A stretch of DNA of 64,000 nucleotides from Streptomyces griseoviridis (GTDB lineage Bacteria; Actinomycetota; Actinomycetes; Streptomycetales; Streptomycetaceae). The notes under the pieces were generated by a model that had not been told where the DNA came from, did not search any database, and saw nothing but the letters and a program-made list of their open reading frames with translations. The stretch is taken from contig BMSM01000012.1 of NCBI GenBank assembly GCA_014649155.1, positions 1 through 64,000 on the forward strand, read 5' to 3'. Of this stretch, positions 1 to 8,335 are shown piece by piece (the stretch's first letter is position 1; each line of letters opens with the position of its first letter). The translations under genes and the position numbers were made by a program.

Positions 1-1
1 C

Positions 2-184
2 GCCCAGTCCCGCACCGTCAACACCGAGATGATGCTCGCCGCCGCGCAGGCCCTGGCGGGGGTCGTCACCGAGGACGAGCTGAACCCCAACTACATCGTG
101 CCCTCGGTCTTCAACGACAAGGTCGCCGGCGCCGTCGCCGGCGCGGTGCGCGACGCGGCGAAGGCGGCGGGCGTCACCGTCTGA
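2..184 (+). CDS. Malic enzyme-like protein, C-terminal end (partial)
   Basis: Only the last 60 codons lie in the window, and the frame runs off the left edge. The tail contains NTEMMLAAAQALAGVV followed by NPNYIVPSVFND, the pattern usually seen at the C-terminus of NAD(P)-dependent malate oxidoreductases, which decarboxylate malate to pyruvate. The Rossmann fold and active site lie outside the window, so the assignment rests on this tail and on the remembered position of a malate oxidoreductase gene just before hup and murA in Streptomyces. Confidence 0.6.
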   Translation, partial: AQSRTVNTEMMLAAAQALAGVVTEDELNPNYIVPSVFNDKVAGAVAGAVRDAAKAAGVTV

Positions 185-527
185 CCGGCGCCGCGGGGCG
201 CCGGCTGTGAGGATCACCACGGACCGCGGGGTCCTCACCCGGCGCGTCGCGCGCCCGGCGCCGCGCGACGGCCCCCTAAGGTGGGCGGCCGGGCCCCGGC
301 CGTCTCTACGTGTGACTCCCAAGGGTGTTCTCACGACTCCTGCGGGTGCCGGATTGGCTTTACCGCCGCAGGTAGAGGCAGGATGCCTCCCTGGGCGCGT
401 GGGTCCGGCACCGGACCCGGGTCCGGGGACTGTCCGAGGACCCTGGCAGCATCGGCTTCGCTGTGCCCAACATGCGGCCTGGCCGCGTGGCACGCCTCAA
501 CGGCAAGAAAGACACGGGAGTAACAAC
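185..527. other. Intergenic region upstream of hupA
   Basis: There is no convincing gene in these 343 bases. The stretch presumably holds the hupA promoter. A short perfect inverted repeat, GGGTCCGG at 401-408 and CCGGACCC at 411-418, is visible, followed by another GTCCGG run. A ribosome binding site (GGGAG, about 516-520) precedes the HU start. No clear -35/-10 pair could be assigned. Confidence 0.5.
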
Positions 528-809
528 ATGAACCGCAGTGAGCTGGTGGCCGCGCTGGCCGACCGCGCCGAGGTGACCCGCAAGGACGCCGACGCCGTGC
601 TGGCCGCGTTCGCCGACGTCGTCGGCGACATCGTCTCCAAGGGCGACGAGAAGGTCACCATCCCCGGCTTCCTGACCTTCGAGCGCACCCACCGTGCCGC
701 TCGCACCGCCCGCAACCCGCAGACCGGCGAGCCGATCCAGATCCCGGCCGGCTACAGCGTGAAGGTCTCCGCGGGCTCGAAGCTCAAGGAAGCCGCCAAG
801 GGCAAGTGA
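528..809 (+). CDS. hupA: DNA-binding protein HU
   Basis: This 93-residue protein is a small HU-type nucleoid protein that bends and compacts DNA. It starts MNRSELVAALADRA, has the typical HU core with VTIPGFLTFERTHRAAR, and contains the RNPQTGEPIQIPA arm that inserts into the DNA minor groove. The length matches ordinary HU, so it is the short form without the Lys/Ala-rich C-terminal tail found in the second HU-type protein (HupS) of Streptomyces. The ATG at 528 was chosen because GGGAG lies about 8 nt upstream and because HU homology begins there. It converges on murA across a strong hairpin. Confidence 0.95.
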   Translation: MNRSELVAALADRAEVTRKDADAVLAAFADVVGDIVSKGDEKVTIPGFLTFERTHRAARTARNPQTGEPIQIPAGYSVKVSAGSKLKEAAKGK

Positions 810-847
810 GCGTTCACGTGTGAGCGCCGCGGGGATCTGCGGGCCCG

Positions 848-889
848 TCGTGGCTGGTCGCGCAGTTCCCCGCGCCCCTTTCGGGGCGC
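848..889. repeat. Streptomyces intergenic repeat-like element with hairpin
   Basis: The stretch begins with TCGTGGCTGGTCGCGCAG and continues through a short C-rich run to a hairpin with stem GCGCCCC (872-878), loop TTTC and stem GGGGCGC (883-889). From memory, near-identical sequence recurs between convergent genes in many Streptomyces genomes. It lies immediately before the main hupA/murA terminator hairpin. Confidence 0.5.
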
Positions 890-893
890 CGTA

Positions 894-949
894 CGCAACG
901 CCGATGGGGCGGTCACCCGGACTCGGGTGACCGCCCCATCGGCGTTGCG
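894..949. terminator. Bidirectional terminator between hupA and murA
   Basis: A perfect 26-bp inverted repeat (894-919 and 924-949) has a 4-nt loop, GACT. It lies 84 nt after the hupA stop and 8 nt after the murA stop, so it can serve both convergent genes. There is no T-tract, as is usual for Streptomyces terminators. Confidence 0.9.
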
Positions 950-957
950 GCGGGGGT

Positions 958-2304
958 CTAGCCGAGTGCCTTGCCCGGCAGTTCCACCTTCGCGCCCAGT
1001 TCCACGAGCTTCTCCATGAAGTTCTCGTAGCCGCGGTTGATCAGGTCGATGCCGTGCACCCGGGAGGTGCCCTGGGCGGCCAGCGCCGCGATCAGGTACG
1101 AGAAACCGCCGCGCAGGTCGGGGATGACCAGGTCGGCGCCCTCCAGCTCGGTGGGCCCGGAGACGACGGCCGAGTGCAGGAAGTTGCGCTGGCCGAAGCG
1201 GCAGTCGGAGCCGCCCAGGCACTCGCGGTAGAGCTGGATGTGGGCGCCCATCTGGTTCAGCGCCGAGGTGAAGCCGAGCCGGGACTCGTAGACCGTCTCG
1301 TGGACGATGGACAGGCCCGTGGCCTGGGTGAGCGCCACCACCAGCGGCTGCTGCCAGTCGGTCTGGAAGCCGGGGTGCACGTCCGTCTCCAGGGCGATGG
1401 ACTTGAGCCGGCCGCCCGGGTGCCAGAAGCGGATGCCCTCGTCGTCGATCTCGAAGGCGCCGCCCACCTTGCGGTAGGTGTTCAGGAACGTCATCATCGA
1501 CCGCTGCTGGGCGCCGCGGACGTAGATGTTCCCCTGGGTCGCCAGCGCCGCCGACGCCCAGGAGGCGGCCTCCAGGCGGTCGGACAGGGCGTGGTGGTTG
1601 TAGCCGCCGAGCCGGTCCACGCCCGTGACGCGGATGGTCCGGTCGGTGTCCATGGCGATGATCGCGCCCATCTTCTGCAGGACGCAGATGAGGTCCTCGA
1701 TCTCGGGCTCCACGGCCGCGTTGGACAGCTCCGTGACGCCCTCCGCGAGCACCGCCGTCAGCAGCACCTGCTCGGTCGCGCCGACCGACGGGTACGGCAG
1801 CCGGATCTTGGTGCCGCGCAGCCGCTGCGGGGCCTCCAGGTACTGTCCGTCGGCGCGCTTCTCGATGGTCGCGCCGAACTGCCGCAGCACGTCGAAGTGG
1901 AAGTCGATGGGCCGGCCGCCGATGTCGCAGCCGCCCAGGCCGGGGATGAAGGCGTGCCCGAGGCGGTGCAGCAGCGGGCCGCAGAAGAGGATCGGGATGC
2001 GGCTCGACCCCGCGTGGGCGTCGATGTCGGCGACGTTGGCGCTCTCCACGTGCGTGGGGTCGAGCACCAGTTCGCCCGGCTCGTCGCCCGGACGGACCGT
2101 CACCCCGTGCAGTTGCAGCAGTCCGCGTACGACCCGCACGTCGCGGATGTCCGGAACATTGCGCAGCCGGCTCGGCGCGCTGCCGAGGAGTGCGGCCACC
2201 ATGGCCTTCGGTACGAGGTTCTTCGCACCGCGGACACGGATCTCGCCCTCCAGCGGGGTTCCGCCGTGGACAAGCAGTACGTCATCAGCGCCGTTGACGG
2301 TCAT
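958..2304 (-). CDS. murA: UDP-N-acetylglucosamine 1-carboxyvinyltransferase
   Basis: This 448-residue enzyme transfers enolpyruvate from PEP to UDP-GlcNAc, the first committed cytoplasmic step of peptidoglycan synthesis. The substrate-binding Lys-Asn pair (K28, N29) sits in VRGAKNLVPK. The active-site loop is PGLGGCDIGGRP with the catalytic Cys near residue 126. Mycobacteria carry Asp at this position and are fosfomycin resistant, so the Cys predicts a fosfomycin-type target. The ATG at 2304 was chosen because family homology (LLVHGGTPLEGEIRVRGAKN) begins just after it; the open frame extends further upstream without homology. It is divergent from the YqgE gene. Confidence 0.95.
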   Translation of the reverse strand: MTVNGADDVLLVHGGTPLEGEIRVRGAKNLVPKAMVAALLGSAPSRLRNVPDIRDVRVVRGLLQLHGVTVRPGDEPGELVLDPTHVESANVADIDAHAGSSRIPILFCGPLLHRLGHAFIPGLGGCDIGGRPIDFHFDVLRQFGATIEKRADGQYLEAPQRLRGTKIRLPYPSVGATEQVLLTAVLAEGVTELSNAAVEPEIEDLICVLQKMGAIIAMDTDRTIRVTGVDRLGGYNHHALSDRLEAASWASAALATQGNIYVRGAQQRSMMTFLNTYRKVGGAFEIDDEGIRFWHPGGRLKSIALETDVHPGFQTDWQQPLVVALTQATGLSIVHETVYESRLGFTSALNQMGAHIQLYRECLGGSDCRFGQRNFLHSAVVSGPTELEGADLVIPDLRGGFSYLIAALAAQGTSRVHGIDLINRGYENFMEKLVELGAKVELPGKALG

Positions 2305-2433
2305 GAATCTCGCGTTCCGTGGAGTGGGGCAGGGGCCAGAAGGGAAAGGGTAATCGTCTCGCGGGCCGCGGCCGTAAGCTCGGCACCGCACAGCCGTTTC
2401 ATGGTTCTGTCACAACACGAACGGTCCCTTGTC

Positions 2434-2475
2434 GGGCACGCGCGGTCACCGCCGCGGGCACGCGCGGTCACCGCC
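2434..2475. repeat. Two 20-bp direct repeats upstream of the YqgE gene
   Basis: GGGCACGCGCGGTCACCGCC occurs at 2434-2453 and again at 2456-2475, a 22-nt period. It lies in the divergent murA/YqgE intergenic region. The role is unknown: it could be a local duplication or a tandem regulatory site. Confidence 0.7.
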
Positions 2476-2578
2476 GGGGCGCGCGGCGGGGCGTACCGGG
2501 GCGTCCCGGGGGTCGCGTTCACTCCGGTGCCTCCGGCCGCCTCCCCATCGCGGGGCGGGATGCGGGATCATGTCAGGC

Positions 2579-3148
2579 ATGACCGAGGTGTCCTCGCTCA
2601 CAGGGCGGCTGCTCGTGGCCACTCCCGCCCTGGCGGACCCGAACTTCGAGCGTGCGGTGGTGCTGCTCCTCGACCACGACGAGGAGGGCTCCCTCGGTGT
2701 CGTCCTGAACCGCCCGACCCCGGTCGGGGTGGGTGACATCCTGGACGGCTGGGCGGAGCTGGCCGGCGACCCCGGCGTCGTCTTCCAGGGCGGCCCGGTC
2801 TCCCTGGACTCGGCGCTCGGCGTGGCCGTCGTCCCCGGTGACGGCGACGGCGGCGCCCCGCTGGGCTGGCGCCGGGTGCACGGCGCGATCGGCCTGGTCG
2901 ACCTGGAGGCGCCGCCGGAGCTGCTCGCGCCGGCCGTGGGCAGCCTGCGGATCTTCGCCGGGTACGCCGGCTGGGGACCGGGCCAGCTGGAGGACGAACT
3001 CGCCGAGGGCGCCTGGTACGTGGTGGAGTCCGAGCCCGGTGACGTCTCCTCGCCGCTGCCCGGCCGGCTCTGGCGGGAGGTGCTGCGCCGCCAGCGCAGC
3101 GAGCTGGCGATGGTGGCGACCTACCCGGACGACCCGTCGCTCAACTGA
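2579..3148 (+). CDS. YqgE/AlgH family protein (DUF179)
   Basis: This 189-residue cytoplasmic protein belongs to the widespread YqgE/AlgH family, whose biochemical function is not established. The start LTGRLLVATPALADPNFERAV and the GVVLNRP and FQGGPV motifs are typical. The ATG at 2579 is preferred over the in-frame ATG at 2570 because GGGA at 2564-2567 is spaced 11 nt from the former and only 2 nt from the latter; the two starts differ by three residues. It is followed closely by the DUF3039 gene, which appears to have its own promoter. Confidence 0.85.
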   Translation: MTEVSSLTGRLLVATPALADPNFERAVVLLLDHDEEGSLGVVLNRPTPVGVGDILDGWAELAGDPGVVFQGGPVSLDSALGVAVVPGDGDGGAPLGWRRVHGAIGLVDLEAPPELLAPAVGSLRIFAGYAGWGPGQLEDELAEGAWYVVESEPGDVSSPLPGRLWREVLRRQRSELAMVATYPDDPSLN

Positions 3149-3164
3149 AGCGGGTGCGCTTCAG

Positions 3165-3170
3165 TACCCT
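3165..3170 (+). promoter_or_regulatory. Leaderless-type -10 element for the DUF3039 gene
   Basis: TACCCT matches the actinobacterial TANNNT -10 consensus and ends 8 nt before the ATG at 3179. Transcription would start at or next to the start codon. No Shine-Dalgarno sequence is present between them. Confidence 0.55.
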
Positions 3171-3178
3171 TGGCGGTT

Positions 3179-3463
3179 ATGAGCACTCTTGAGCCCGAGC
3201 GCGGGACTGGTACGGGGACCCTCGTCGAGCCGACACCGCAGGTGTCCCACGGTGACGGCGACCACGAGCGCTTCGCCCACTACGTCCAGAAGGACAAGAT
3301 CATGGCGAGCGCGCTCGACGGCACGCCCGTCGTGGCGCTGTGCGGCAAGGTCTGGGTGCCGGGCCGCGACCCGAAGAAGTACCCGGTGTGCCCCATGTGC
3401 AAGGAGATCTACGAGTCCATGAGCGGCGGCGGCGACGAGGGCAAGGGCGACGGCAAGAAGTAG
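3179..3463 (+). CDS. DUF3039 domain-containing protein
   Basis: This 94-residue protein is found across actinobacteria and has no assigned function. The core reads FAHYVQKDKIMASALDGTPV, then ALCGKVWVP and YPVCPMCKEIY. The three cysteines, in a C-x(n)-C-x2-C arrangement together with a His, suggest a small zinc-ribbon-like metal site; this is inference. The C-terminus is Gly/Lys-rich (GGGDEGKGDGKK). The ATG at 3179 fits the MSTLEPERG start. Confidence 0.85.
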   Translation: MSTLEPERGTGTGTLVEPTPQVSHGDGDHERFAHYVQKDKIMASALDGTPVVALCGKVWVPGRDPKKYPVCPMCKEIYESMSGGGDEGKGDGKK

Positions 3464-3496
3464 CCCGCCCGGGTCCCCCGGCTCACCCGGCTTTTC

Positions 3497-3540
3497 CGCA
3501 GGCCCCCGGAGCGCGTGCCGACGCGCTCCGGGGGCCTGCG
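3497..3540 (+). terminator. Terminator after the DUF3039 gene
   Basis: A perfect 20-bp inverted repeat (3497-3516 and 3521-3540) with loop GCCG begins 33 nt after the stop codon. It separates the housekeeping block from the sugar ABC operon. Confidence 0.9.
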
Positions 3541-3552
3541 CGTTGCCGCGGA

Positions 3553-3568
3553 AATGGTTCAGACCTCT
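3553..3568 (+). promoter_or_regulatory. DasR-like dre operator before the ABC-hexosaminidase operon
   Basis: AATGGTTCAGACCTCT matches 12 of 16 positions of the DasR responsive element AGTGGTCTAGACCACT and keeps the TGGT...AGACC core. It lies about 100 nt before the first gene of an operon ending in a GH20 hexosaminidase, the kind of target DasR controls. The assignment is by motif only. Confidence 0.55.
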
Positions 3569-3665
3569 TGTGGACACGTTCCTGTAGTCCTTAGCCTCCA
3601 TGGTGTTGTGCAGAGCGAAATCGCCATTGCGTATGTTGCAACGCCTGCTTGCGGAGGACCGCTGT

Positions 3666-4940
3666 ATGAAGCTCCCCGTCCGACTTGCCCTGCTGCTCAC
3701 CGCCCTCACCGCCACCGCCGTCTCCGCCTGCGCGCCCCAGACGTCCGGCGGCTCGCCCTCCGGCGCGGACGAGACCTCCGGCACCCTGCGGGTCTGGCTC
3801 TTCCAGGAGGTCGGCAACCAGCCGAAGGAACAGGTCGTCGACGCCGTCCTGGCCGGCTTCGAGAAGGACCACGAGGGCACCGACGTCACCGTCGAGTACA
3901 TCCCCGTCGAGACCCGCGCGCAGCGCGTCAAGGCCGCCTTCAACGACCCCGCCTCGGCACCCGACGTCATCGAGTACGGCAACACCGACACCGCCGGCTA
4001 TGTCGCGGACGGCGGACTGGCGGACGTCACCGCCGAGTTCGGCGCCTGGAGCGAGGCGAAGGACACCGACCCGACCGCCCGCCGGTCGGTCACCGTCGAC
4101 GGCAAGGTTTACGGAGCGCCCTTCTTCGTCGGTGTGCGCGCCCTGTACTACCGCACCGACCTGTTCCGGAGACTGGGCCTGGAACCGCCCCGCTCGCTCG
4201 CGGAACTGACCACCGCCGCACGTGAGATCCGGGCCGCCGAGCCCGGCCTGTACGGACTCGCTGTCGGCGGCGCCTACACCTACGGCGCGCTGCCCTTCCT
4301 GTGGGCCCACGGCGGTGACGTGACCGACCTGGACAGCGCCGCGTCCCGCGCCGGCGTCGAGGCGTACACCGGTCTCTTCGGCGACGACAACTGCCCCGCC
4401 GCGAAGTGCGCCGGGATGGGCGGCAACGACACGGTGACCGCGTTCGCCGCCGGCAAGGCGGGCATGGCCATCGGCGGCGACTTCAGCCACCAGGCCGTCG
4501 AGGCGGGCAAGGTGAAGGGGAAGTACGCCGTCGTCCCGCTGCCCGGGGTCAGGCCCGGCTCGGTCGCACCGGCCTTCGCGGGCGGCAACAACATCGGGGT
4601 GCTGAAGTCCACCTCCCACCGGACCCTCGCCGTCGACCTGATGAAGCGGCTCGCCTCCAAGGAGACGCAAGGCAAGCTGTTCGAGGCGATGGGATTCCTG
4701 CCGACCTTCGAGGACGTACGGGACGACGCGGCGGCGAAGGAGCCGTTCGTGCGGCCGTTCGTGAAGACGCTGGAGGCGGGGACGGAGTTCGTGCCGGTCT
4801 CACCGGGGTGGGCCGCCGTCGATTCCGGCGCGGTGCTGCCGACGATGTACCAGCGGGTCGTGAGCGGCCGCGAGACGGTCGCCGCCGCGACCGGGGACGC
4901 CGCCCGCGAGGTGGACGAGGCGCTGGGCGACGCCCGGTGA
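3666..4940 (+). CDS. Sugar ABC transporter substrate-binding lipoprotein
   Basis: This 424-residue extracellular binding protein belongs to the family 1 solute-binding (MalE-like) group. The lipoprotein signal MKLPVRLALLLTALTA ends in the lipobox VSAC with the modified Cys at residue 22. Body motifs such as EYGNTDTAGYVADGGLADV and AFAGGNNIGVLK are typical of carbohydrate binders. The start was chosen by GGAGG at 3653-3657, 8 nt upstream. It is the first gene of a tightly overlapping operon with two permeases and a GH20 hexosaminidase, so the likely ligand is an amino-sugar such as chitobiose or another GlcNAc-containing sugar. No ATPase gene is present; a shared MsiK-type ATPase elsewhere is expected in Streptomyces. 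Confidence 0.88.
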   Translation: MKLPVRLALLLTALTATAVSACAPQTSGGSPSGADETSGTLRVWLFQEVGNQPKEQVVDAVLAGFEKDHEGTDVTVEYIPVETRAQRVKAAFNDPASAPDVIEYGNTDTAGYVADGGLADVTAEFGAWSEAKDTDPTARRSVTVDGKVYGAPFFVGVRALYYRTDLFRRLGLEPPRSLAELTTAAREIRAAEPGLYGLAVGGAYTYGALPFLWAHGGDVTDLDSAASRAGVEAYTGLFGDDNCPAAKCAGMGGNDTVTAFAAGKAGMAIGGDFSHQAVEAGKVKGKYAVVPLPGVRPGSVAPAFAGGNNIGVLKSTSHRTLAVDLMKRLASKETQGKLFEAMGFLPTFEDVRDDAAAKEPFVRPFVKTLEAGTEFVPVSPGWAAVDSGAVLPTMYQRVVSGRETVAAATGDAAREVDEALGDAR

Positions 4941-5884
4941 CGGTGGCCTCCCGGACGCCGGCGGGCCGCGCCGCCCCGCGCCCGCGGCCGGCCGCGACCC
5001 CGCGCCGCACAGGGCGGGCCGGCACCCCCTGGATCTATCTCGCCCCCGCGCTCGTCGTCCTCGGCGGCCTGCTCGTCTACCCCGTCTACCAGCTCGGGCT
5101 GATCTCCTTCCTGGAGTACACGCAGGCCCAGGTCAGCGGCGGGCAGCCGACCTCCTTCCGGGGGCTCGGGAACTACGCCGAGCTGTTCGGGGACCCCGAG
5201 TTCTGGCGGGTGCTGCTCGCCACCGTCCTCTTCGCCGCCGCCTGCGTGGTGTCGACCCTGGCCGTCGGCTGCGCGCTCGCCGTCCTGCTGACCCGGGTCC
5301 GGGCCGTGCCGCGCCTGGTGCTGATGCTGGCCGCGCTCGGGGCGTGGGCGACGCCCGCGGTGACCGGGTCCACGGTGTGGCTGCTGCTGTTCGACCCCGA
5401 CTTCGGCCCGGTCAACCGGGTCCTCGGTCTCGGCGACCACTCCTGGACGTACGGGCGGTACAGCGCCTTCGCGCTGGTCCTGCTCGAAGTGGTCTGGTGC
5501 TCCTTCCCGTTCGTCATGGTCACCGTCTACGCCGGTATCCGCGCCGTCCCCGCGGAGGTGCTGGAGGCCGCCGCCCTGGACGGCGCCTCCCAGTGGCGGA
5601 TCTGGCGGTCGGTGCTCGCGCCGATGCTCCGCCCGATCCTGGTCGTCGTCACCGTCCAGTCGGTCATCTGGGACTTCAAGGTCTTCACGCAGATCTACGT
5701 CATGACCAACGGCGGCGGCATCGCCGGCCAGAACCTCGTCCTCAACGTCTACGCCTACCAGAAGGCGTTCGCGTCCTCGCAGTACGGCCTCGGCTCCGCG
5801 ATCGGCGTCGTGATGCTGCTGATCCTGCTCGCCGTGACCCTCGGGTACCTGCGGCTGCTGCGCCGGCAAGGGGAGGAACTGTGA
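4937..5884 (+). CDS. Sugar ABC transporter permease (MalF-like)
   Basis: This 315-residue inner-membrane protein has about six transmembrane segments. The cytoplasmic EAA loop that contacts the ATPase is EVLEAAALDGASQWRIWRSV. The GTG start at 4937 overlaps the stop of the binding protein gene (GTGA), indicating translational coupling. The N-terminus is a basic Pro/Arg-rich cytoplasmic stretch before WIYLAPALVVLGGLLVYPVY. It pairs with the next permease to form the channel. Confidence 0.9.
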   Translation: MTVASRTPAGRAAPRPRPAATPRRTGRAGTPWIYLAPALVVLGGLLVYPVYQLGLISFLEYTQAQVSGGQPTSFRGLGNYAELFGDPEFWRVLLATVLFAAACVVSTLAVGCALAVLLTRVRAVPRLVLMLAALGAWATPAVTGSTVWLLLFDPDFGPVNRVLGLGDHSWTYGRYSAFALVLLEVVWCSFPFVMVTVYAGIRAVPAEVLEAAALDGASQWRIWRSVLAPMLRPILVVVTVQSVIWDFKVFTQIYVMTNGGGIAGQNLVLNVYAYQKAFASSQYGLGSAIGVVMLLILLAVTLGYLRLLRRQGEEL

Positions 5885-6705
5885 GGCGTCCGTGGAGATT
5901 CGCGGCGGAGGCGAGCGCGCTGCTGATCGCGGCGGTGGTCGCGTTCCCGCTGTACTGGATGGTGCTGAGCGCTTTCCGGCCGGCCGGGGAGATCGAGTCG
6001 GACACGCCCCGGCCCTGGACCCTGGCGCCGTCCCTCGACTCCTTCCGGCGGGTCTTCGGGCAGCAGGAATTCGGCCGCTACTTCCTCAACAGCCTTCTCG
6101 TCGCCGGGGTCGTCGTGGTCGCCTCCGCGCTGATCGCGTTTCTCGCGGCGACCGCCGTGACGCGATTCCGGTTCCGTTTCCGCACCACCCTGCTGATCAT
6201 GTTCCTGGTGGCCCAGATGGTGCCCGTGGAAGCGCTCACCATCCCCTTGTTCTTCCTCATGCGCGACCTCGGCCAGTTGAACACACTGGGGTCGCTGATC
6301 CTGCCCCACATCGCGTTCTCGCTGCCGTTCGCGATCTGGATGCTGCGCGGTTTCGTGAAAGCCGTACCGGAGGCCCTGGAGGAGGCCGCCTACCTGGACG
6401 GGGCGAGCCGGTCGCGATTCCTCTGGCAGGTCCTTTTCCCGCTCGTCTTCCCCGGCCTCGTGGCCACCAGCGTCTTTTCCTTCATCTCCACCTGGAACGA
6501 CTTCCTGTTCGCCAAGTCGTTCCTCATCAGCGACACCTCGCAGTCGACCCTGCCGATGGCGCTGCTGGTCTTCTACAACCCGGACGACCCCGACTGGGGC
6601 GGCGTCATGGCCGCGTCCACGGTGATGACGATCCCGGTGCTGGTCTTCTTCGTACTCGTGCAACGACGACTCGTCTCCGGCCTGGGCGGAGCGGTGAAGG
6701 ACTGA
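5881..6705 (+). CDS. Sugar ABC transporter permease (MalG-like)
   Basis: This 274-residue membrane protein is the second half of the channel. It begins with a transmembrane segment leading into AFPLYWMVLSAFRPAGEI, and the EAA loop is ALEEAAYLDGASRSRFLWQV. GTG at 5881 overlaps the preceding stop codon (GTGA). It is followed after one base by the hexosaminidase start, so all four genes should be co-translated. Confidence 0.9.
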   Translation: MRRPWRFAAEASALLIAAVVAFPLYWMVLSAFRPAGEIESDTPRPWTLAPSLDSFRRVFGQQEFGRYFLNSLLVAGVVVVASALIAFLAATAVTRFRFRFRTTLLIMFLVAQMVPVEALTIPLFFLMRDLGQLNTLGSLILPHIAFSLPFAIWMLRGFVKAVPEALEEAAYLDGASRSRFLWQVLFPLVFPGLVATSVFSFISTWNDFLFAKSFLISDTSQSTLPMALLVFYNPDDPDWGGVMAASTVMTIPVLVFFVLVQRRLVSGLGGAVKD

Positions 6706-6706
6706 T

Positions 6707-8329
6707 ATGACCATGAGCACCGACCTCGTACCGGCCCCCCGGGAACTGCGCACGGGCCCGGCCGGACCGGTCCGCCTCGGTCCCGGGACCCGGCTGGCGG
6801 CCGGCCCCGGCACCGAGGGCGTGGCCCGCCGGCTGCGGGAGACGCTCGGCGCGGCGACCGGGCTGCCGCTGGCGGACGGTGACGGCCCCGAGCGGATCGA
6901 GCTGGCCGTCGACCCGGGACTGCCGGCCGAGGGGTACCGGCTGGCCACCGGGGAACGGCACGTGCGGATCGGGGGCGGCAGCCCCGCCGGCGTCTTCTGG
7001 GGCACGCAGACCCTGCGCCAGCTCCTCGGCCCCGACGCCTTCCGCCGCGCGCCCGTACGGCCCGACCGGGTCTGGGAACTGCCCCGCGTCACCGTCGAGG
7101 ACGCCCCCCGTTTCCGCTGGCGGGGCCTGATGCTGGACGTCGCCCGGCACTTCCTGCCCAAGGACGGCGTCCTGCGTTATCTCGACCTGATGGCCGCCCA
7201 CAAACTCAACGTCTTCCACTTCCATCTGACGGACGATCAGGGATGGCGGATCGAGATCGAGCGCTACCCGGAGCTGACCGCGACCGGCGCCTGGCGCCCC
7301 CGCACCAAATGGGGCCATCGCGCCTCACCGCTCTGGGACGACAAGCCGCACGGCGGTTTCTACACCCAGGACGACATCCGCGAGATCGTCGCCTACGCCG
7401 CCGAACGGCACATCACCGTCGTCCCCGAAATCGACGTGCCCGGACACTCCCAGGCGGCCATCGCCGCCTATCCGGAACTCGGCAACACCGACGTCGTCGA
7501 CACCTCCGCACTCGGCGTCTGGGACACCTGGGGCATCTCCCCGAACGTCCTCGCGCCCACCGAACACACCCTGCGCTTCTACGAAGGCGTCTTCGAGGAA
7601 CTCCTCGCCCTCTTCCCCGGCGAGTTCATTCACGTCGGCGGCGACGAATGCCCCAAGGACCAATGGCGCCGCTCGGCCGTCGCCAAGGCCCGCACGGAGG
7701 ACCTGAAACTGCCGAACGAGGACGCGCTGCAGTCCTGGTTCATCGGGCACTTCGCGTCCTGGCTCGCCGCGCGCGGACGCCGGCTCATCGGCTGGGACGA
7801 GATCCTGGAGGGCGGCCTCGCGCCGGGCGCCGCGGTCTCCTCCTGGCGCGGCTACCAGGGCGGCGTCGCCGCCGCGCGCGCCGGGCACGACGTCGTCATG
7901 TGCCCCGAGCAGTACGTGTACCTGGACCACCGGCAGGACGGCGGCGCCGACGAGCCGGTGCCCATCGGGTACGTGCGCACCCTGGAGGACGTCTACCGGT
8001 TCGAGCCCGTCCCGGCGGAGCTGACCGAGGAGGAGGCCGGACGGGTCCTCGGCACCCAGGCCAACGTCTGGACCGAGGTGATGGAGAGCCCGGCCCGCGT
8101 CGACTACCAGACCTTCCCGAGGCTCGCCGCCTTCGCCGAGGTCGCCTGGAGCCCCCTGCCCGCCCCGGCCCGGCGGGACTTCGCGGCCTTCGAGCGCCGG
8201 ATGACCGGCCACTACCGGCGCCTCGACGCCCTCGGCGTCTCCTACCGGCCGCCCGCCGGACCCCGGCCGTGGCAGCGTCGCCCCGGCGTTCTCGGCCGCC
8301 CCCTCGACGGCCCGCCCCCGAACAGGTGA
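6707..8329 (+). CDS. Beta-N-acetylhexosaminidase, GH20
   Basis: This 540-residue glycosidase removes terminal beta-linked GlcNAc or GalNAc by substrate-assisted catalysis. The GH20 catalytic pair Asp313-Glu314 is in FIHVGGDECPKDQW; the N-terminal GH20b-type domain precedes RGLMLDVARHFLP, and WRIEIERYPELT follows. No signal peptide is visible, so it should act in the cytoplasm on oligosaccharides imported by the upstream ABC system. The start codon lies 1 nt after the permease stop; MSTDLV at 6713 is an alternative start. Confidence 0.93.
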   Translation: MTMSTDLVPAPRELRTGPAGPVRLGPGTRLAAGPGTEGVARRLRETLGAATGLPLADGDGPERIELAVDPGLPAEGYRLATGERHVRIGGGSPAGVFWGTQTLRQLLGPDAFRRAPVRPDRVWELPRVTVEDAPRFRWRGLMLDVARHFLPKDGVLRYLDLMAAHKLNVFHFHLTDDQGWRIEIERYPELTATGAWRPRTKWGHRASPLWDDKPHGGFYTQDDIREIVAYAAERHITVVPEIDVPGHSQAAIAAYPELGNTDVVDTSALGVWDTWGISPNVLAPTEHTLRFYEGVFEELLALFPGEFIHVGGDECPKDQWRRSAVAKARTEDLKLPNEDALQSWFIGHFASWLAARGRRLIGWDEILEGGLAPGAAVSSWRGYQGGVAAARAGHDVVMCPEQYVYLDHRQDGGADEPVPIGYVRTLEDVYRFEPVPAELTEEEAGRVLGTQANVWTEVMESPARVDYQTFPRLAAFAEVAWSPLPAPARRDFAAFERRMTGHYRRLDALGVSYRPPAGPRPWQRRPGVLGRPLDGPPPNR

Positions 8330-8335
8330 CGGACG

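Noticed and set aside
4280..5869. A minus-strand frame over the sugar ABC permease gene
   Set aside because: The composition is Gln/His/Asp/Arg-rich shadow sequence; the plus strand encodes a binding protein and permease with family motifs.
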